A stretch of 64,000 nucleotides of DNA from Aplectana chamaeleonis (lineage: Eukaryota > Nematoda > Chromadorea > Rhabditida > Cosmocercidae), in contig JAPDOI010000274.1 of assembly GCA_029168955.1 (NCBI GenBank), forward strand, positions 744,001-808,000, read 5' to 3'. Below the pieces are notes generated by a model. The model was given only the letters and a program-made list of their open reading frames with translations, was not told the origin of the DNA and ran no database searches. How positions within the stretch are numbered: position 1 is the first letter of the stretch; the number at the start of each line of letters is the position of its first letter. Made by a program: the position numbers and the translations under genes. Of the stretch, positions 34,692 to 44,630 are shown piece after piece.

Positions 34692-34832
34692 GTCGATCAC
34701 TGGTCGAGAGAGCGCCGCGTCGAACACATGTGGCACGCACGCATGCGAGAAGGTAATGATCCTATCACTACCTCCTCGCTTGCGTGCGTGCCCCATGTGT
34801 TCGACGCGGCGATCTCTCGAGCAGTGATCGAC
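34692..34832. mobile_element. 141-bp palindrome inserted in the integrase zinc-binding region
   Basis: GTCGATCACTGGTCGAGAGA, CGCCGCGTCGAACACATG and GGCACGCACGCATGCGAG in the left arm pair with the right arm with few mismatches. It falls between integrase codons for ARSY and YVYWPS and breaks the frame there. Confidence 0.75.
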
Positions 34833-37764
34833 GATAACTTCTGGCTAACTTTTTCATCCTCACGATTCCAGGGTGACCAACGTGTAGCTCTTTCAGGACC
34901 TGCGCTTGCAATTTTGATTTAATTACAACTCTCTCTCCGGACATGATACACTTCCCTACCATGGACAGTGTTTCTCTTCTGTTGTGAAATGGAACCAAAT
35001 CAGCCTCAACTTTTAGCCATTTCCCACTTTTCACGGACATCATGACTTTTCTCAGTAACGGATCCTTTTCCGTCTGCGATTCAACGTCTTTACGAGTCAC
35101 TGGTAGTTGCCTGATACACTCTCTCAAGACCATAGACACATCTTTTTCGATTGATGCAATTACTGTGTCCTCTTCCGCAACTGCATGTGTTTGCATCAGC
35201 CTTGACAAGCCATCTGCTTGTCCGAATTTCGTAGTCTTGACATACTCTATATCGAAATCGTACCCCAGCAGTATGGTAGCTCATCTCATGAGTCTGTTCG
35301 CAGAGTGCACAGGTACCCCTTTCTTGTCACCGAAGATGGCTAACAATGGTTTGTGATCCGTCAGCAACAGAAATTTCCTTCCGTGCACGTACTTGTGAAA
35401 CTTCTTCACCGCAAATACGAGTCCCAGAGCTTCTTTCTCAATCTGGGAATAGTTATTTTCTGCGCTCGTCAAAGAACGCGAAGCATGAGCTCTCGGCTTC
35501 TCCGAATCGTCAGGATATCTATGCGAGACCACACATCCGATTCCGCAGTCGCACGCGTCTGCTGCGACCACAATCTTCTGCTTGGGCTCGTAGTGAGCCA
35601 AGTTCATAATACTAGACAACGTTGACTTCAACTTCTCGAATGCAGTCTGATGCTGCAATTTCCATTCCCATTTGACGTCCTTCTTCAACATTGCGTCTAG
35701 CGGACCGCGAAGGTCTTTCATCGTTGGCATGAATGATGAATAGTACGTCACCATTCCCAAAAATGCTCTTAGTTGGCCCACATTCTTCGGTACAGCCATA
35801 TTCTTGATTGCCTCAATCTTTTCCGGGTTAGGCCTTCCGCCATTTTTATGAACGATAAACCCGAGTTAACGAATCTCCGGCTTGGAGAACGCACACTTCT
35901 CTAAGCGTACCTTGAATCCGTAATCAGCGATTCTTTCGAACAATGCCAGCAAATTCTCCTTGTGCTCTTCTTGCGTCTTTCCACAGACCAATATGTCGTC
36001 CAGATATGTTGTGACACCTCTGAGACCTGACACCATCTTGTTCATGATCTGTTGAAATATCCCAGGAGCTGTCTTTATTCCGAATGGCAACCGATTGTAT
36101 TGGAATAATCCCCGATGCGTGTTCACCACTACATTTTTTTCGCTTCGTCAGATAGTTCAATCTGCAAATACGCATCTGACAAGTCGATCTGTGAGAACAC
36201 AGTGCCACCATTCACGGACGCAAATATGTCTTCTGGCACCGGCAGAGGATAATCGAACGACTGCAATGCCCTGTTCAGCCCAGTTGAGAAGTCTGCACAC
36301 ACTCTCAACTTCCCGTTCGATTTCGTGACACAAACTATGGGTGCAGCCCATTCACTATGGCTAACTGCTGTTATAACACCCATCTCTAGAAGTCTGTCGA
36401 GCTCTATCTCGACTGCCTCAATCGCAGCGTGTGCCACAGGTCGACAACCCCGAAACACTGGCCGTTCACCTGGTATAAGCACTAAATCAGCTTTCTCCTT
36501 TGTGCAACAACCAAGACCCTCCTCAAACACTGTTGGATATACCCTTTTCAGTTCTTCACCAACGTCGGAGCTCCTCTCATTTTTCACTTCCGCCACCATC
36601 GACCTCATATGGTGCGACATTTCTTCATTCTTCTGAATCCATTCTAGACCCATCAACGAGTTACACGGCGTAATATACGCGCCACCTTCCGATTTGGAAC
36701 CCTTTATTTCAAACTGGCACTTCAGTTTTCCACGAATCTTCATAGGTGTACCACTGGCATTTTTCACAACAAGACTAGTACTCTGCAAGGTTGGAGACCC
36801 CATCTTCCTCCAAACATTCTCGTTGATCAACGTAATGTCGGACCCTGTGTCAAGAAAAAACTCTACAGGGTGACTATTCACAACCGCTTCCACATAAACT
36901 CTTGCGGAGTTGACCTCAGCCGCTGCATTCGCAATCTTGACGACATGCACATTGCGCTTTGAACCTTGTCTCGTGCTCTTTCTGTGATTGGTACCTTGGA
37001 ACCCCCTCTGTGCTGAGCTCTTCTCCTGAGCCTTTCGTTGGCTAGCTACTTCACAGAATTTCTCTTTGTGCCCAGTTTTCTTACTCTTCTTGCAAAACCA
37101 TGGTTTTGATTTGCACAACCGCGCCAGGTGGTTACCATCACAATTCCAACACTGAATTGCTTTTTTTCCACTTTGCTTGTTTCTTCTACAGCCACGACTT
37201 TGCCTGCAATTGTTTCACTGTCTCTTTTAAGACTCAAGAAGTTCTCACACTCAGTGTGTAACTCCTGCAGTGAAATCTTTCGTTCAGCCTTGTACTCTCT
37301 ATCTACTCGATTGCTCAAGGCTGACATCATATTTGGAATGGAAATTTCCTCAGTTGCAGTACGCACTCCATCATTTCCTGACAATCTACTCAGAACCAAC
37401 TCTAGCATGTCTTTTTGCTGTTTTGCAGCCGCTTTCCTCTGTTCCTCTTGCTGGGTTTGAGCCATTTTTCTTTGCTCTTCCATCATTTCTTTAAACATCG
37501 TCATGACCAAAGTAGGGTCCATGATTCCAACTTTCTAGTGAACTCTGTCTTCTTTCTTACAGTTCTTCAAGCGACTTTGCAAAACACAATTCCTGGAACC
37601 TCCGTTTTCGCAAACTCTGTCAATGTTCTTCCAGTGCTGCTCCAATAGCAAGCAAGTGGACTTCCTTCAGTTCTTGGAAACTTTCCTTCTTTCGTTTCCG
37701 GAACTGTGCCTGAGCTCTTTCACTGCTGCTCCAATAGCAAGCAAGTGAAATTCCTGATCGCCAA

Positions 37765-38105
37765 TGTTGTATTCCTAAGAATACAAACTTCTATGCTCTC
37801 TCTAACAGGCGAGAGCTACCGTTTCTGCAGCTGAAGAGAAGACTAGAGAATAACAAATTTATTAGTAGAGAATAACCACACAGTAGACGTGAAGACCACC
37901 AGAGGAGCGCGGAGAGGTGCAGGCGAGGCTGACTTGTCTGGGGCCCCTTCCTGCGGCCTTTTATGCGGTCCGCTTCCCGCTGGATCACTCTTCTGACCTG
38001 CTTAACGGGATACCACCTCGCCTTCTTGGGTGGTCATCAGCATTCCAACCTCGCCGATAGCGGACTCTTTCTCTCAGATCATCTTTTGATCTGCCAGCCA
38101 TAACA
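37765..38105 (-). repeat. 5' long terminal repeat
   Basis: 341 bp, same ends as the partner. CTAAC follows at 38106-38110. Probably contains the promoter for the minus-strand transcript, but no core promoter motif was certain. Confidence 0.93.
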
Positions 38106-38181
38106 CTAACGATACTAAACGTTTTGGCAGATCCGACCTACGCTTTTTATACTTCCCTTGTCAGATGTGTGCACCGTCGTC

Positions 38182-38203
38182 GGCCCAATTACCCAAGTTT
38201 GAG
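38182..38203 (+). other. SL1-like segment inside a dispersed repeat
   Basis: The 22 bases match the nematode SL1 leader at 19 positions, including 17 in a row (AATTACCCAAGTTTGAG). Only the three T's after GG are replaced by C's. The next bases are GCAC, not a GT splice donor. The surrounding 130 bases are homologous, inverted, to 16660-16790 inside the MITE in the RTE element, where the match is weaker (17 of 22). Confidence 0.75.
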
Positions 38204-38646
38204 GCACTTGGACCCGCCCAGCAGCTGGAGGCGCCGTCCGACCCCTGGCTGCCCCAGGTGGCGCATGGCGAGCCGGCCGCATCGCGCACGAGTGTGCCAG
38301 CCGGCGTCGCGTGTCGGTGTTAGGTTACATGTAACAAGATTGCAAGTTACTCGCAAAGTTGTGTTCGAAAATTATGGCAAGTTACACGTAACATCGCTTC
38401 AAGTTTCATGTGAATTCAGAGTAAGTTGCGTGAGACCATCATGCAGATTGTGTCAAAGTCTCAGGTAACTCGTTCAGAAATTCCTGAGCGCTGCACGCGG
38501 TATCCCGTCGATATGTTGCATTCACTTAACTGACCTGAGATAAGTTGCAAGTTACTTGCATGGGGTTAGATATGTTACAAGTAAATTTTTTTCGACCTTT
38601 TCAGATACAAGTAACATGTTTTCATTTTTCTGAGTAATGTATTACT

Positions 38647-39321
38647 TCCCTTGCGAAACTCAAAAAGCATGCAATGCCGGATCTGTACCTCTTCTGGCAT
38701 TTGGCTGACCATTCTACCCAATTCTACAAAAAAAAATTGTAATTAAATTATCTATAAGTGAAGAAGTCTCTATAACCTCACAATGTCTTTCGCACACCTC
38801 TGAACCAAACAAGGACATTTTGCAAAGAAACTCTCTGAATTCGTGTCCCAGTTAGAGCCATATGACAAAGGACCCAAAAAAATTTGAAATAGCGTATATC
38901 TTGCCATCTTCCTACTTGTTGACCTTCCAGAAAATGAGAAAAGATGAGACTTTGGTAGAGAATTCTTTTCGGACTGAATACTAACTAGATCCTTCACGGG
39001 ACACTGTCAAGAGAGTCCAGTTCGAGATTCCACTGATTTTTGACGTTGTAACTTCTCATCGTTTCCCACACGTCGTGATTGCGGGACGACGTTGTCCAGC
39101 GACGAGGTTGAGCTGTCTGTTTCTCGTTTGCCTGGCGATTCGTTCGATTGCTGTTTGGGTGGTATTGATTCCACCAATGTTCAGCTGTACCGCCCCGATC
39201 CTCCTCTCGCTATTAACCACTGCAGTCAACCAGCTAACCATTGACGACCACCCTTGACTGCCCACTCAACCTGATAACACCAGCAGTTGTTTGCCGTGAA
39301 TTCGCCGCCGCCGAAGTCGTC
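38647..39321 (+). other. Region before the first candidate exon, probable 5' flank
   Basis: From about 39060 the sequence becomes richer in C and G and free of recognised repeats, ending at an ATG at 39322. That would fit a promoter and 5' UTR. No TATA box or trans-splice acceptor could be assigned with confidence. Confidence 0.35.
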
Positions 39322-39330
39322 ATGAGTGAT
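39322..39330 (+). CDS. Candidate first exon (ATG AGT GAT) of an unidentified gene
   Basis: The ATG opens nine coding bases (MSD) followed by GTGGGT, an acceptable 5' splice donor. It is proposed because it precedes a good short exon at 39458-39550 in the same phase. Such a tiny exon cannot be proved from sequence; translation might instead begin at ATG 39482 within the next exon. The gene's family is not recognised. Confidence 0.35.
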
Positions 39331-39457
39331 GTGGGTGTTTTCTTTGCTGACTAATAGTACTCTTCCATTCTTTTTGCTTCGATTTGTTTGCACTTCGCGC
39401 TATTCTCGAGGACTGCCAGTCGTTTTCCTGCCAAATCCATCTATTCATTGATTTCAG

Positions 39458-39550
39458 CTTTTCGCAAAAGTTGGAGAGAAAATGAGCGAAATGGAGCAAA
39501 AACTTGCTGAAGTTCTACACCTAGGCGGACAACCAAACGCCGCTCCAGAG
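39458..39550 (+). CDS. Candidate exon, short coiled-coil N-terminus, unidentified gene
   Basis: The exon is 31 codons, between a TGATTTCAG acceptor and a GAG|GTAAGA donor, both strong nematode consensus and both phase 0. It reads LFAKVGEKMSEMEQKLAEVL and ends HLGGQPNAAPE; the first part is heptad-like and charged. The codons have no stop in frame and the stretch is free of repeats. No further exon was found in the following 24 kb, which is almost entirely transposon sequence, so the rest may lie beyond 64000. Identity unknown. Confidence 0.5.
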
Positions 39551-40920
39551 GTAAGATCCATTTTCAGAAAATTGATCATGTATCTTCGCATCTTGCTAAA
39601 GTTGCCTGTGCTATTTCCTTAGGTCCAGTGTTATACATATGCGGGAGGGTTCTGTTATTTGACTCCCTCAACACGAAAACTTTGCTTCTCCCAAATGTCT
39701 TCTATTTTTGATGCCGACTCTTGATTCAAATATTTTCCTCTTTTCTGCTCCAAGCTCTATCTCTTATCTTTGTCGGCCACACTTTCAACACAATCAGCTA
39801 CTTTCTTTTTATTAATCTCTGAGCTGAGTTGGTCGTTAGGAAACATTTTCTACCTACATGTTAATCTTTCTGAGAACCTAATATTACACCAGCTGAATGA
39901 AAACTTGTTGCGTGAACATTGCCACAGCTTACCGTGTGATTTAGGCACATACGAAAACGCTTACGGCCCGCAATACTGCAGACCATAAATTCGAGAGCAA
40001 TCGAATCGCGTTTTGCCAACATTTTGCTTTCTCGTCTCATTTGCTTTGCAGTATCCTTCGTAAAATTCTTTTCATCCCAGTTGTCTCATTATTTCCACAG
40101 CATTCCGCCGGTGTATAACTGGCCCGTAAGCACAATCTAAAAGCCCAACAATGAGACGCACACACATTTTTTCGGAGCGAGTTTTACAGTCCACGGCAAC
40201 GGAAAAAGGCGGTGGTGCGACACACTAACTGTACGCTCGATTCTGGCGCTTTGCCAAATTCCGTTATTGATCGACCGAACAGCTGACATTAAAGGTGATT
40301 TTCTGTTTTTCCTTCTTTTTTCATGCTTATTTCCGGGTTATCCTTGTTTTCTTTCTCGTGGGATGTTGCGAGTAGAGGCTCTCTTTTGTGCGCAAAAGGG
40401 ATTTGCAGCTACAGCTAGCTGTCGCCACCCAAAAAGAGCAACAAGGAAAGGAAGAAAGCAAACGACACCATTGTTATAAGGTCCCACACAGTTTAATTTT
40501 GTAAAACGAACAGAATGGAGAATATATTCAAGGAACAAAACGAGTTTGAATTTTTTTTCCACCCCGAAACCCGTCGAAAACCCTATTATAAATACTGAAT
40601 TAAGGCAAAACTCGGTCAAATTGCTAAATTATTCAAAAATCGCATGGAATATGCCTAGCTATCGCCCCCAAAGAGAATCCCACAGAAAACGGTCATCGTC
40701 CTGGCATTTTTTGTCTAATTCTAGAAGAAATTTTTGCTAAGGCACGAAAAAGCTGTGAGTTCCCCTCACGCACAGTGAAAAGCCCCTACCCGCAACACAC
40801 AATGATAAAAAAGTCAAATATAAACCAGAGAGAATGGAGGGAAAACCAAAACTCGTCACTAAGTATTCGACCGATCAGCGACGAAGTTTGGCAACGCGTC
40901 AGAATCGACCGTATGCTTAG

Positions 40921-40976
40921 TGTGTTGACCGCAACCGCACCACCGCTTTTTGGGTGGTGCGGTTGCGGTCAACACA
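40921..40976. repeat. Perfect 24-bp hairpin
   Basis: Left arm TGTGTTGACCGCAACCGC plus ACCACC; the right arm is its exact complement; the loop is eight bases. The sequence TTGCGGTTGACCGCAACCGC at 50528 is a related self-complementary motif. Confidence 0.85.
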
Positions 40977-41207
40977 CTGGGAGGGGGGGCCTGTACATTG
41001 TGCAATGTAGAATTGAAGCGCCTACGCACGCTGCTCTCTCCGTCTTCTCTCGCCCACCCTCGAGTGTCTATTTCTTTGACTTTTATCCTCTGCTTCTCTC
41101 GGTCCACAGTGTCATGTCGCTAAAAAGGACTAAACACATATCCTTCTCCATTGTGGAATTTATGTGGTTTTACGTTACGCCGTTGTTATACTTCGTATTC
41201 GCAATTT

Positions 41208-41275
41208 CGCCATCTATTACTATTCGTGCCGGGACTGGCCGCTGCCGGTCCCGGCACGAATTGTAATAGATGGCG
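41208..41275. repeat. 28-bp hairpin with one mismatch
   Basis: CGCCATCTATTAC-TATTCGTGCCGGGAC pairs with GTCCCGGCACGAAT-TGTAATAGATGGCG around a 12-base GC-rich loop. Shape and length would suit a miRNA-like precursor or a tiny palindromic element; nothing decides between them. Confidence 0.8.
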
Positions 41276-42511
41276 AAGCGCTGACTGGGTCGGATACTTT
41301 AGGACTACACAGCAGCGTCGTGGCTTGCTGATGGAAGAGTTTAGATGATACCTTTTTTTGGATCGAAGTATACCTAACGCGCTGCAGACTATTGTGGAAC
41401 CCAAGGTGAAGACAGAGAGAGGAGCTTGGAGAAAGCGCGGTTGACTGTCTGATTGCATTAGGCCTAGTGTATACTGTGTTGCAAAGCCTGTCGCTGTCCT
41501 CAGCGATTGGTTTGCTATTTTCCAAGTTTGAGTTTGTACAATCGCGGGCTGTCCTCAATGAAAGGTTCTGTGACGCAGTATGTTATAGGCTTATGGATAA
41601 AACAGCGTAAAACGTCTCCTAAGTCTGCATTGCAAAATGTAAACTTCGCTCCGAAAAAGGCTACATGTGATTCTACTCTGTAATCTCTCCGATTTAATTT
41701 TTTTCTCACGAAAAAGGAATTTAGGGGAAATTCAGAAAATTTTAGGGAGCAGTTTTTCTGCAACTTCCTTATCTATCCGCTGTAGGAATCAATTGAACTG
41801 CGCCGCGACATGTACGCGTGCACTTTGCGTACTGAACGCGATTGCGTAGATGAACTGTTTGCAGTGAAGGAATTTCGAACTGCACCGCCACGAAATCGGC
41901 ACTTTTCATTGCATGCTGCCGCGCCTCGCCAGGCCCCATTCGGACCCGACGCCGTTATGTAGTGTGTCATGGTTGTCCTTTATGTTTATCCATGTGTGCG
42001 GAAAATTTAATGCTCCCAATTGTGTCTGGGAACTACTTTCCTAAAAAGTAGCGGAGAAACAGATGCAGACCTTAGTTGTCGATGTAAGCCCCACGTTTCT
42101 AGGTAGATGTATTATTTTCACAGATGTCGTCTGTATTTACCGAGCTTCCGATGCAAATCACGCCATATGAGCCCTTTCCTGTCTCCAAAATATATTGGGT
42201 TGGCAACTAAGTAATTGCGGGTTTTTTTTTTAGAAAATAGAAGAGAATTTTTTCATGCAACGAAATAACTTTATTCTGTAGTGTATTGCCCATTTTGAGC
42301 AATGACCTTTTGCCATCTTTCGGGCAGCATCATAATTCCACGTTCATACAACTTCTGGTTTTCATCAGTAAAAAACTGAACTAGGTACGATTTGACATCG
42401 TTACCATTATTCAAATTTTTATCACTCAAGGAGTTTTGCAAAGATCGAATTTAAAAGAAATCAGATGGTGCAAGGTCAGGACTATATGGTGAATGTGGCA
42501 AACATCCCAAG

Positions 42512-42722
42512 CAGGGATGAGCGGAATAAAAATATGAAATTTCGGAAATCGGGCGCGAAACGCCTGAAAATGCGCGGAAATGCGGCTTTCGGAACGCGAA
42601 ACGCGGAAAAGTTCAGAAATCATCTAATGTTTCCTTACATCCCAGACGACCCGATATTTTCGCATTCCGCGCCGTTTTCCGCGGGTTTCGGAACGCGAAA
42701 CGCGGAACTCCGCTCATCCCTG
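42512..42722. mobile_element. 211-bp hAT-like MITE, ATCCCAAG duplication
   Basis: ATCCCAAG at 42504-42511 and 42723-42730 flanks CAGGGATGAGCGGAA...CTCCGCTCATCCCTG. The body is made of GCGGAA/GCGAAACGC motifs. The same termini bound the element at 59427-61241. It inserted in the mariner after the fold-back formed or at its junction. Confidence 0.9.
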
Positions 42723-42739
42723 ATCCCAAGCAAGCGATG

Positions 42740-43081
42740 AACTGGCAAATCGAAAAGGTGTTGTATTTCATCATGACAATGCAAGGCCACACACATAACT
42801 ATTAAGTCACTCGGCAAGAATTACTGGAGCTTGGTTGGGATGTTTTGCCACATCCACCATATAGGGATGACCTTGCACCATCTGATTACTTTTTAATTCG
42901 ATTTCTGCAAAACTCCTTGATTGGTAAAAATTTCAGTAATGATAATGATGTCAAATCGTACCTGGTTCAGTTTTTCGCTGATAAAAACCTGAAGTTTTAT
43001 GAACGTGGAATTATGATGCTGCCTGAAAGATGGCAAAACGTCATTGCTCAAAATGGCAATACATTACAGAATAAATGTATT
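42740..43081 (+). pseudogene. Mariner transposase C-terminal fragment
   Basis: Reads VVFHHDNARPHT, with the second catalytic aspartate block, then after frame changes HPPYRDDLAPSDYFL, with the third catalytic aspartate region, NDVKSYLVQFFADK and FYERGIMMLPERWQNVIAQNG. This is the C-terminal third of a mariner-type transposase. A stop after HT and a shift near 42835 break it. The N-terminal two thirds are absent. Confidence 0.85.
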
Positions 43082-43269
43082 TCGTTCCGTGAAAAAATTC
43101 TCTTCCATTTTCTAAAAAAACCCCGCAATTACTTAGTTGCCAACCCAATGTTATGCTAATTTTTCCCACCGCATACACACCGTGATCTACTGTAAGCTCT
43201 CAAAAAATTAATAAACGGACCTCAGATTCGTGTTAAGCGCTCTAAGTGACCCCCAGAGAAAAATTTTAA

Positions 43270-43733
43270 AGGCAGTGTCCACGAAGAGAAAGTTGCACGT
43301 TTTCTTTTGCTTAAACGTAAACTTTGGGTCCCTCTAAGAAGATTAAGAACGAAGTGCGACGAAAAACGGCCGTTAAGTGGGTGAAAATCTCGTGGGCCAG
43401 TCAACCCATTGGGCCACTCCGCCCACGTCCTATAACGGTTTCACTGAATTCGTGGTGAGATGAGCGATGGTTTCCGATCAAAAGCCCCGTTCTTCCCTTC
43501 ATTCTCAACTTCTCTCTTCACTCAGGTCGGCTCGCACACATCGGCTGCAAAAAACATGAGTTACAAGCCTCGGACAACTCGTCCACAATGCTTCCCTTGC
43601 TGAATTTCGAGGGGTAATAACTCCGTTTCTAGGGGGTCTTGTACGATTCCAGGGACATCATTGAAGTCAGCATAGGACCGTTTTCAAGATAGGCGGAAAA
43701 ACAGAAAAACGACTTTTATCGTGAACACTGCTT
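43270..43733. mobile_element. TTAA-family MITE, B type
   Basis: AGGCAGTGTCCACGAAGAG and ATCGTGAACACTGCTT are the ends; TTAA at 43266-43269 and 43734-43737. Interior as in 28509-28994. Confidence 0.85.
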
Positions 43734-43739
43734 TTAAGC

Positions 43740-44220
43740 CACATCTGTGGTAGCATTCCGGAACTCGCCAAAAGTCGCGTTTTGCCATCAAAATTTTCTT
43801 CCGATGGGAAGCCTTGAAGGAAATGAGCCGAAAGCTTTAAAAACTCTTCAAATAAACCCCAGATTCGTGATCAGCAACCCAAAGGACCCCATGGGAAAAT
43901 TTTAAGTCAAATCTGGAACATGTTTCTCAAACGCCTTCAGAACCCTGATTGATAAAAGTGAACGCTTAACCAACAATTGGTACAAGTGCACAACGCTCTA
44001 ACTCTTTTGATTTAAAAGCTCGAAAAGTGTGCTTTCACTTCCCTTCCAGTGGGGTTATTTCGGGTGCTGAACATGATTATGAGGTCCTTCTCCGTACATA
44101 TTTTTGAAAGATTATTCCGCGTTTTGCAAGGTACAATAGGTACAGAAAGCGACCGTCTTGGGCTTATAACTTTTTAGAAACAGTGGGACTGTGCGGTATG
44201 GGGTTTCGCACAGTCCCACT
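43740..44220. repeat. Old 'gctgaacac' repeat ending in a hairpin
   Basis: It shares GGGTGCTGAACATGATTATG-type and CAAGGTACAATAGGTACA blocks with 5880-6660 and others. At 44182-44220 AGTGGGACTGTGCG pairs exactly with CGCACAGTCCCACT around an 11-base loop. Confidence 0.6.
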
Positions 44221-44630
44221 ATAGATACCCAAGAGTTACTAGCAATACAGTTAGTTTCCGCAGATTTGTTTATGTTTAACCCTCTGAACTCTTCCTTTGC
44301 GAGAAAAACTTCCCGTGGATCGGTTGGGAGAATTGTTCTACAGCTGCAAACTTGGCTTCAGAAACCTCATTACAGGTGTGTGGGTATAAATTTCGTTGTA
44401 CATAGTTGGCTAGATCGTCCAGTTGTACTTCGTCTGTGAGTAGTTCGGGGTGTCCTTAAAGGTAGCGTACGCGCCCACAAAAGTGGTTGAGGCTAATTTG
44501 CCTGTACTACCGTACTGATACGTTTGCGCCATCGAAAGCGTAAAAAACTGCCCAAAATGATCAGATTGAGCCATCTTAAGCCACCAAGAGGCCCCGCCCA
44601 TTTTCGCGACCTCGCCCCCCCCCCCCCTCT

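Larger units (their letters stand above)
31414..37522 (-). pseudogene. Gag-Pol remnants of the Ty3/Gypsy-like element
   Basis: Read right to left, pieces keep the order Gag, protease, reverse transcriptase, RNase H, integrase. Gag (37522-37100) starts MDPTLVMTMFKEMMEEQRK with a glutamine-rich coiled coil and runs, after a frame change, into CCHC-type knuckles. It looks shorter than usual between coiled coil and knuckles. Protease has FFLDTGSDITLI (catalytic Asp codon at 36851-36849). Reverse transcriptase spans a frame change at a T7 run (36134-36140) and has TYLDDILV (35995-36000). RNase H ends in [14 protein letters not shown]. Integrase keeps its zinc-binding part (34400-35208) and VHVDFAGPLHGSYY. 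The core after VVVDA is missing, and a C-terminal piece (31414-31695) follows directly. Stops, frameshifts and this loss make it inactive. Confidence 0.88.
30967..38105 (-). mobile_element. Ty3/Gypsy-like LTR retrotransposon, deleted and interrupted
   Basis: Two 341-bp LTRs (30967-31307 and 37765-38105) begin TGTTGTATTC and end CCATAACA as read on the + strand. They are flanked by CTAAC at 30962-30966 and 38106-38110. They differ at nine positions by eye, so about 97.4% identical. Genes run on the minus strand, so 37765-38105 is the 5' LTR. A likely primer-binding site (TGGCGATCAGGAAT on the minus strand) follows it, and a short purine tract (GGGAAGG) precedes the 3' LTR. A hAT-like element and a 141-bp palindrome interrupt the body, and part of the integrase is gone. 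Confidence 0.93.
27655..38646. mobile_element. Large nested element with inverted ends rich in 'gttacatgtaac' motifs
   Basis: The left end (TAGTAATTACTTAGAAAAAC, then AAGTTACTTGTAA) and the complement of the right end (AGTAATACATTACTCAGAAA, then ATGTTACTTGTA) match. Both flanks contain many GTTACATGTAAC variants (27690-27770, 28998-29240 and 38320-38620), and AGGAATTTCTGA at 29056 pairs with TCAGAAATTCCT at 38473. The outer element was probably a few kb; the length comes from two TTAA MITEs, an old repeat, an LTR retrotransposon and its own inserts. No target duplication was found, so the edges are approximate. Confidence 0.6.
39551..42192. other. Long stretch without a recognised gene, holding two strong hairpins
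   Basis: If 39458-39550 is an exon this is intron. It contains a GCCGGTGTATAACT motif at 40108 shared with 22824, two hairpins (40921-40976 and 41208-41275), and otherwise unassigned AT-rich sequence. A 163-codon open frame crossing the hairpins shows no family resemblance. Confidence 0.5.
42195..43148. mobile_element. Fold-back mariner: two 3' ends in inverted orientation
   Basis: Both ends read TTGGGTTGGCAACTAAGTAA inward. From each end about 320 bases are inverted copies of the same mariner 3' region: C-terminal transposase codons, stop, terminal repeat. The right copy is the longer one, extending to the HHDNARPH block. A 211-bp hAT-like element sits at the junction. TA precedes the left end; the right flank is TG, so the duplication is mutated or lost. 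Confidence 0.85.

Noticed and set aside
27655..38646. Assigning the outer nested element to hAT
   Set aside because: The ends resemble each other but no 8-bp duplication was found; the class is left open.
40775..41266. A 163-codon open frame
   Set aside because: It runs through two DNA hairpins, whose mirror-image sequence cannot both be selected as protein; no known motif.
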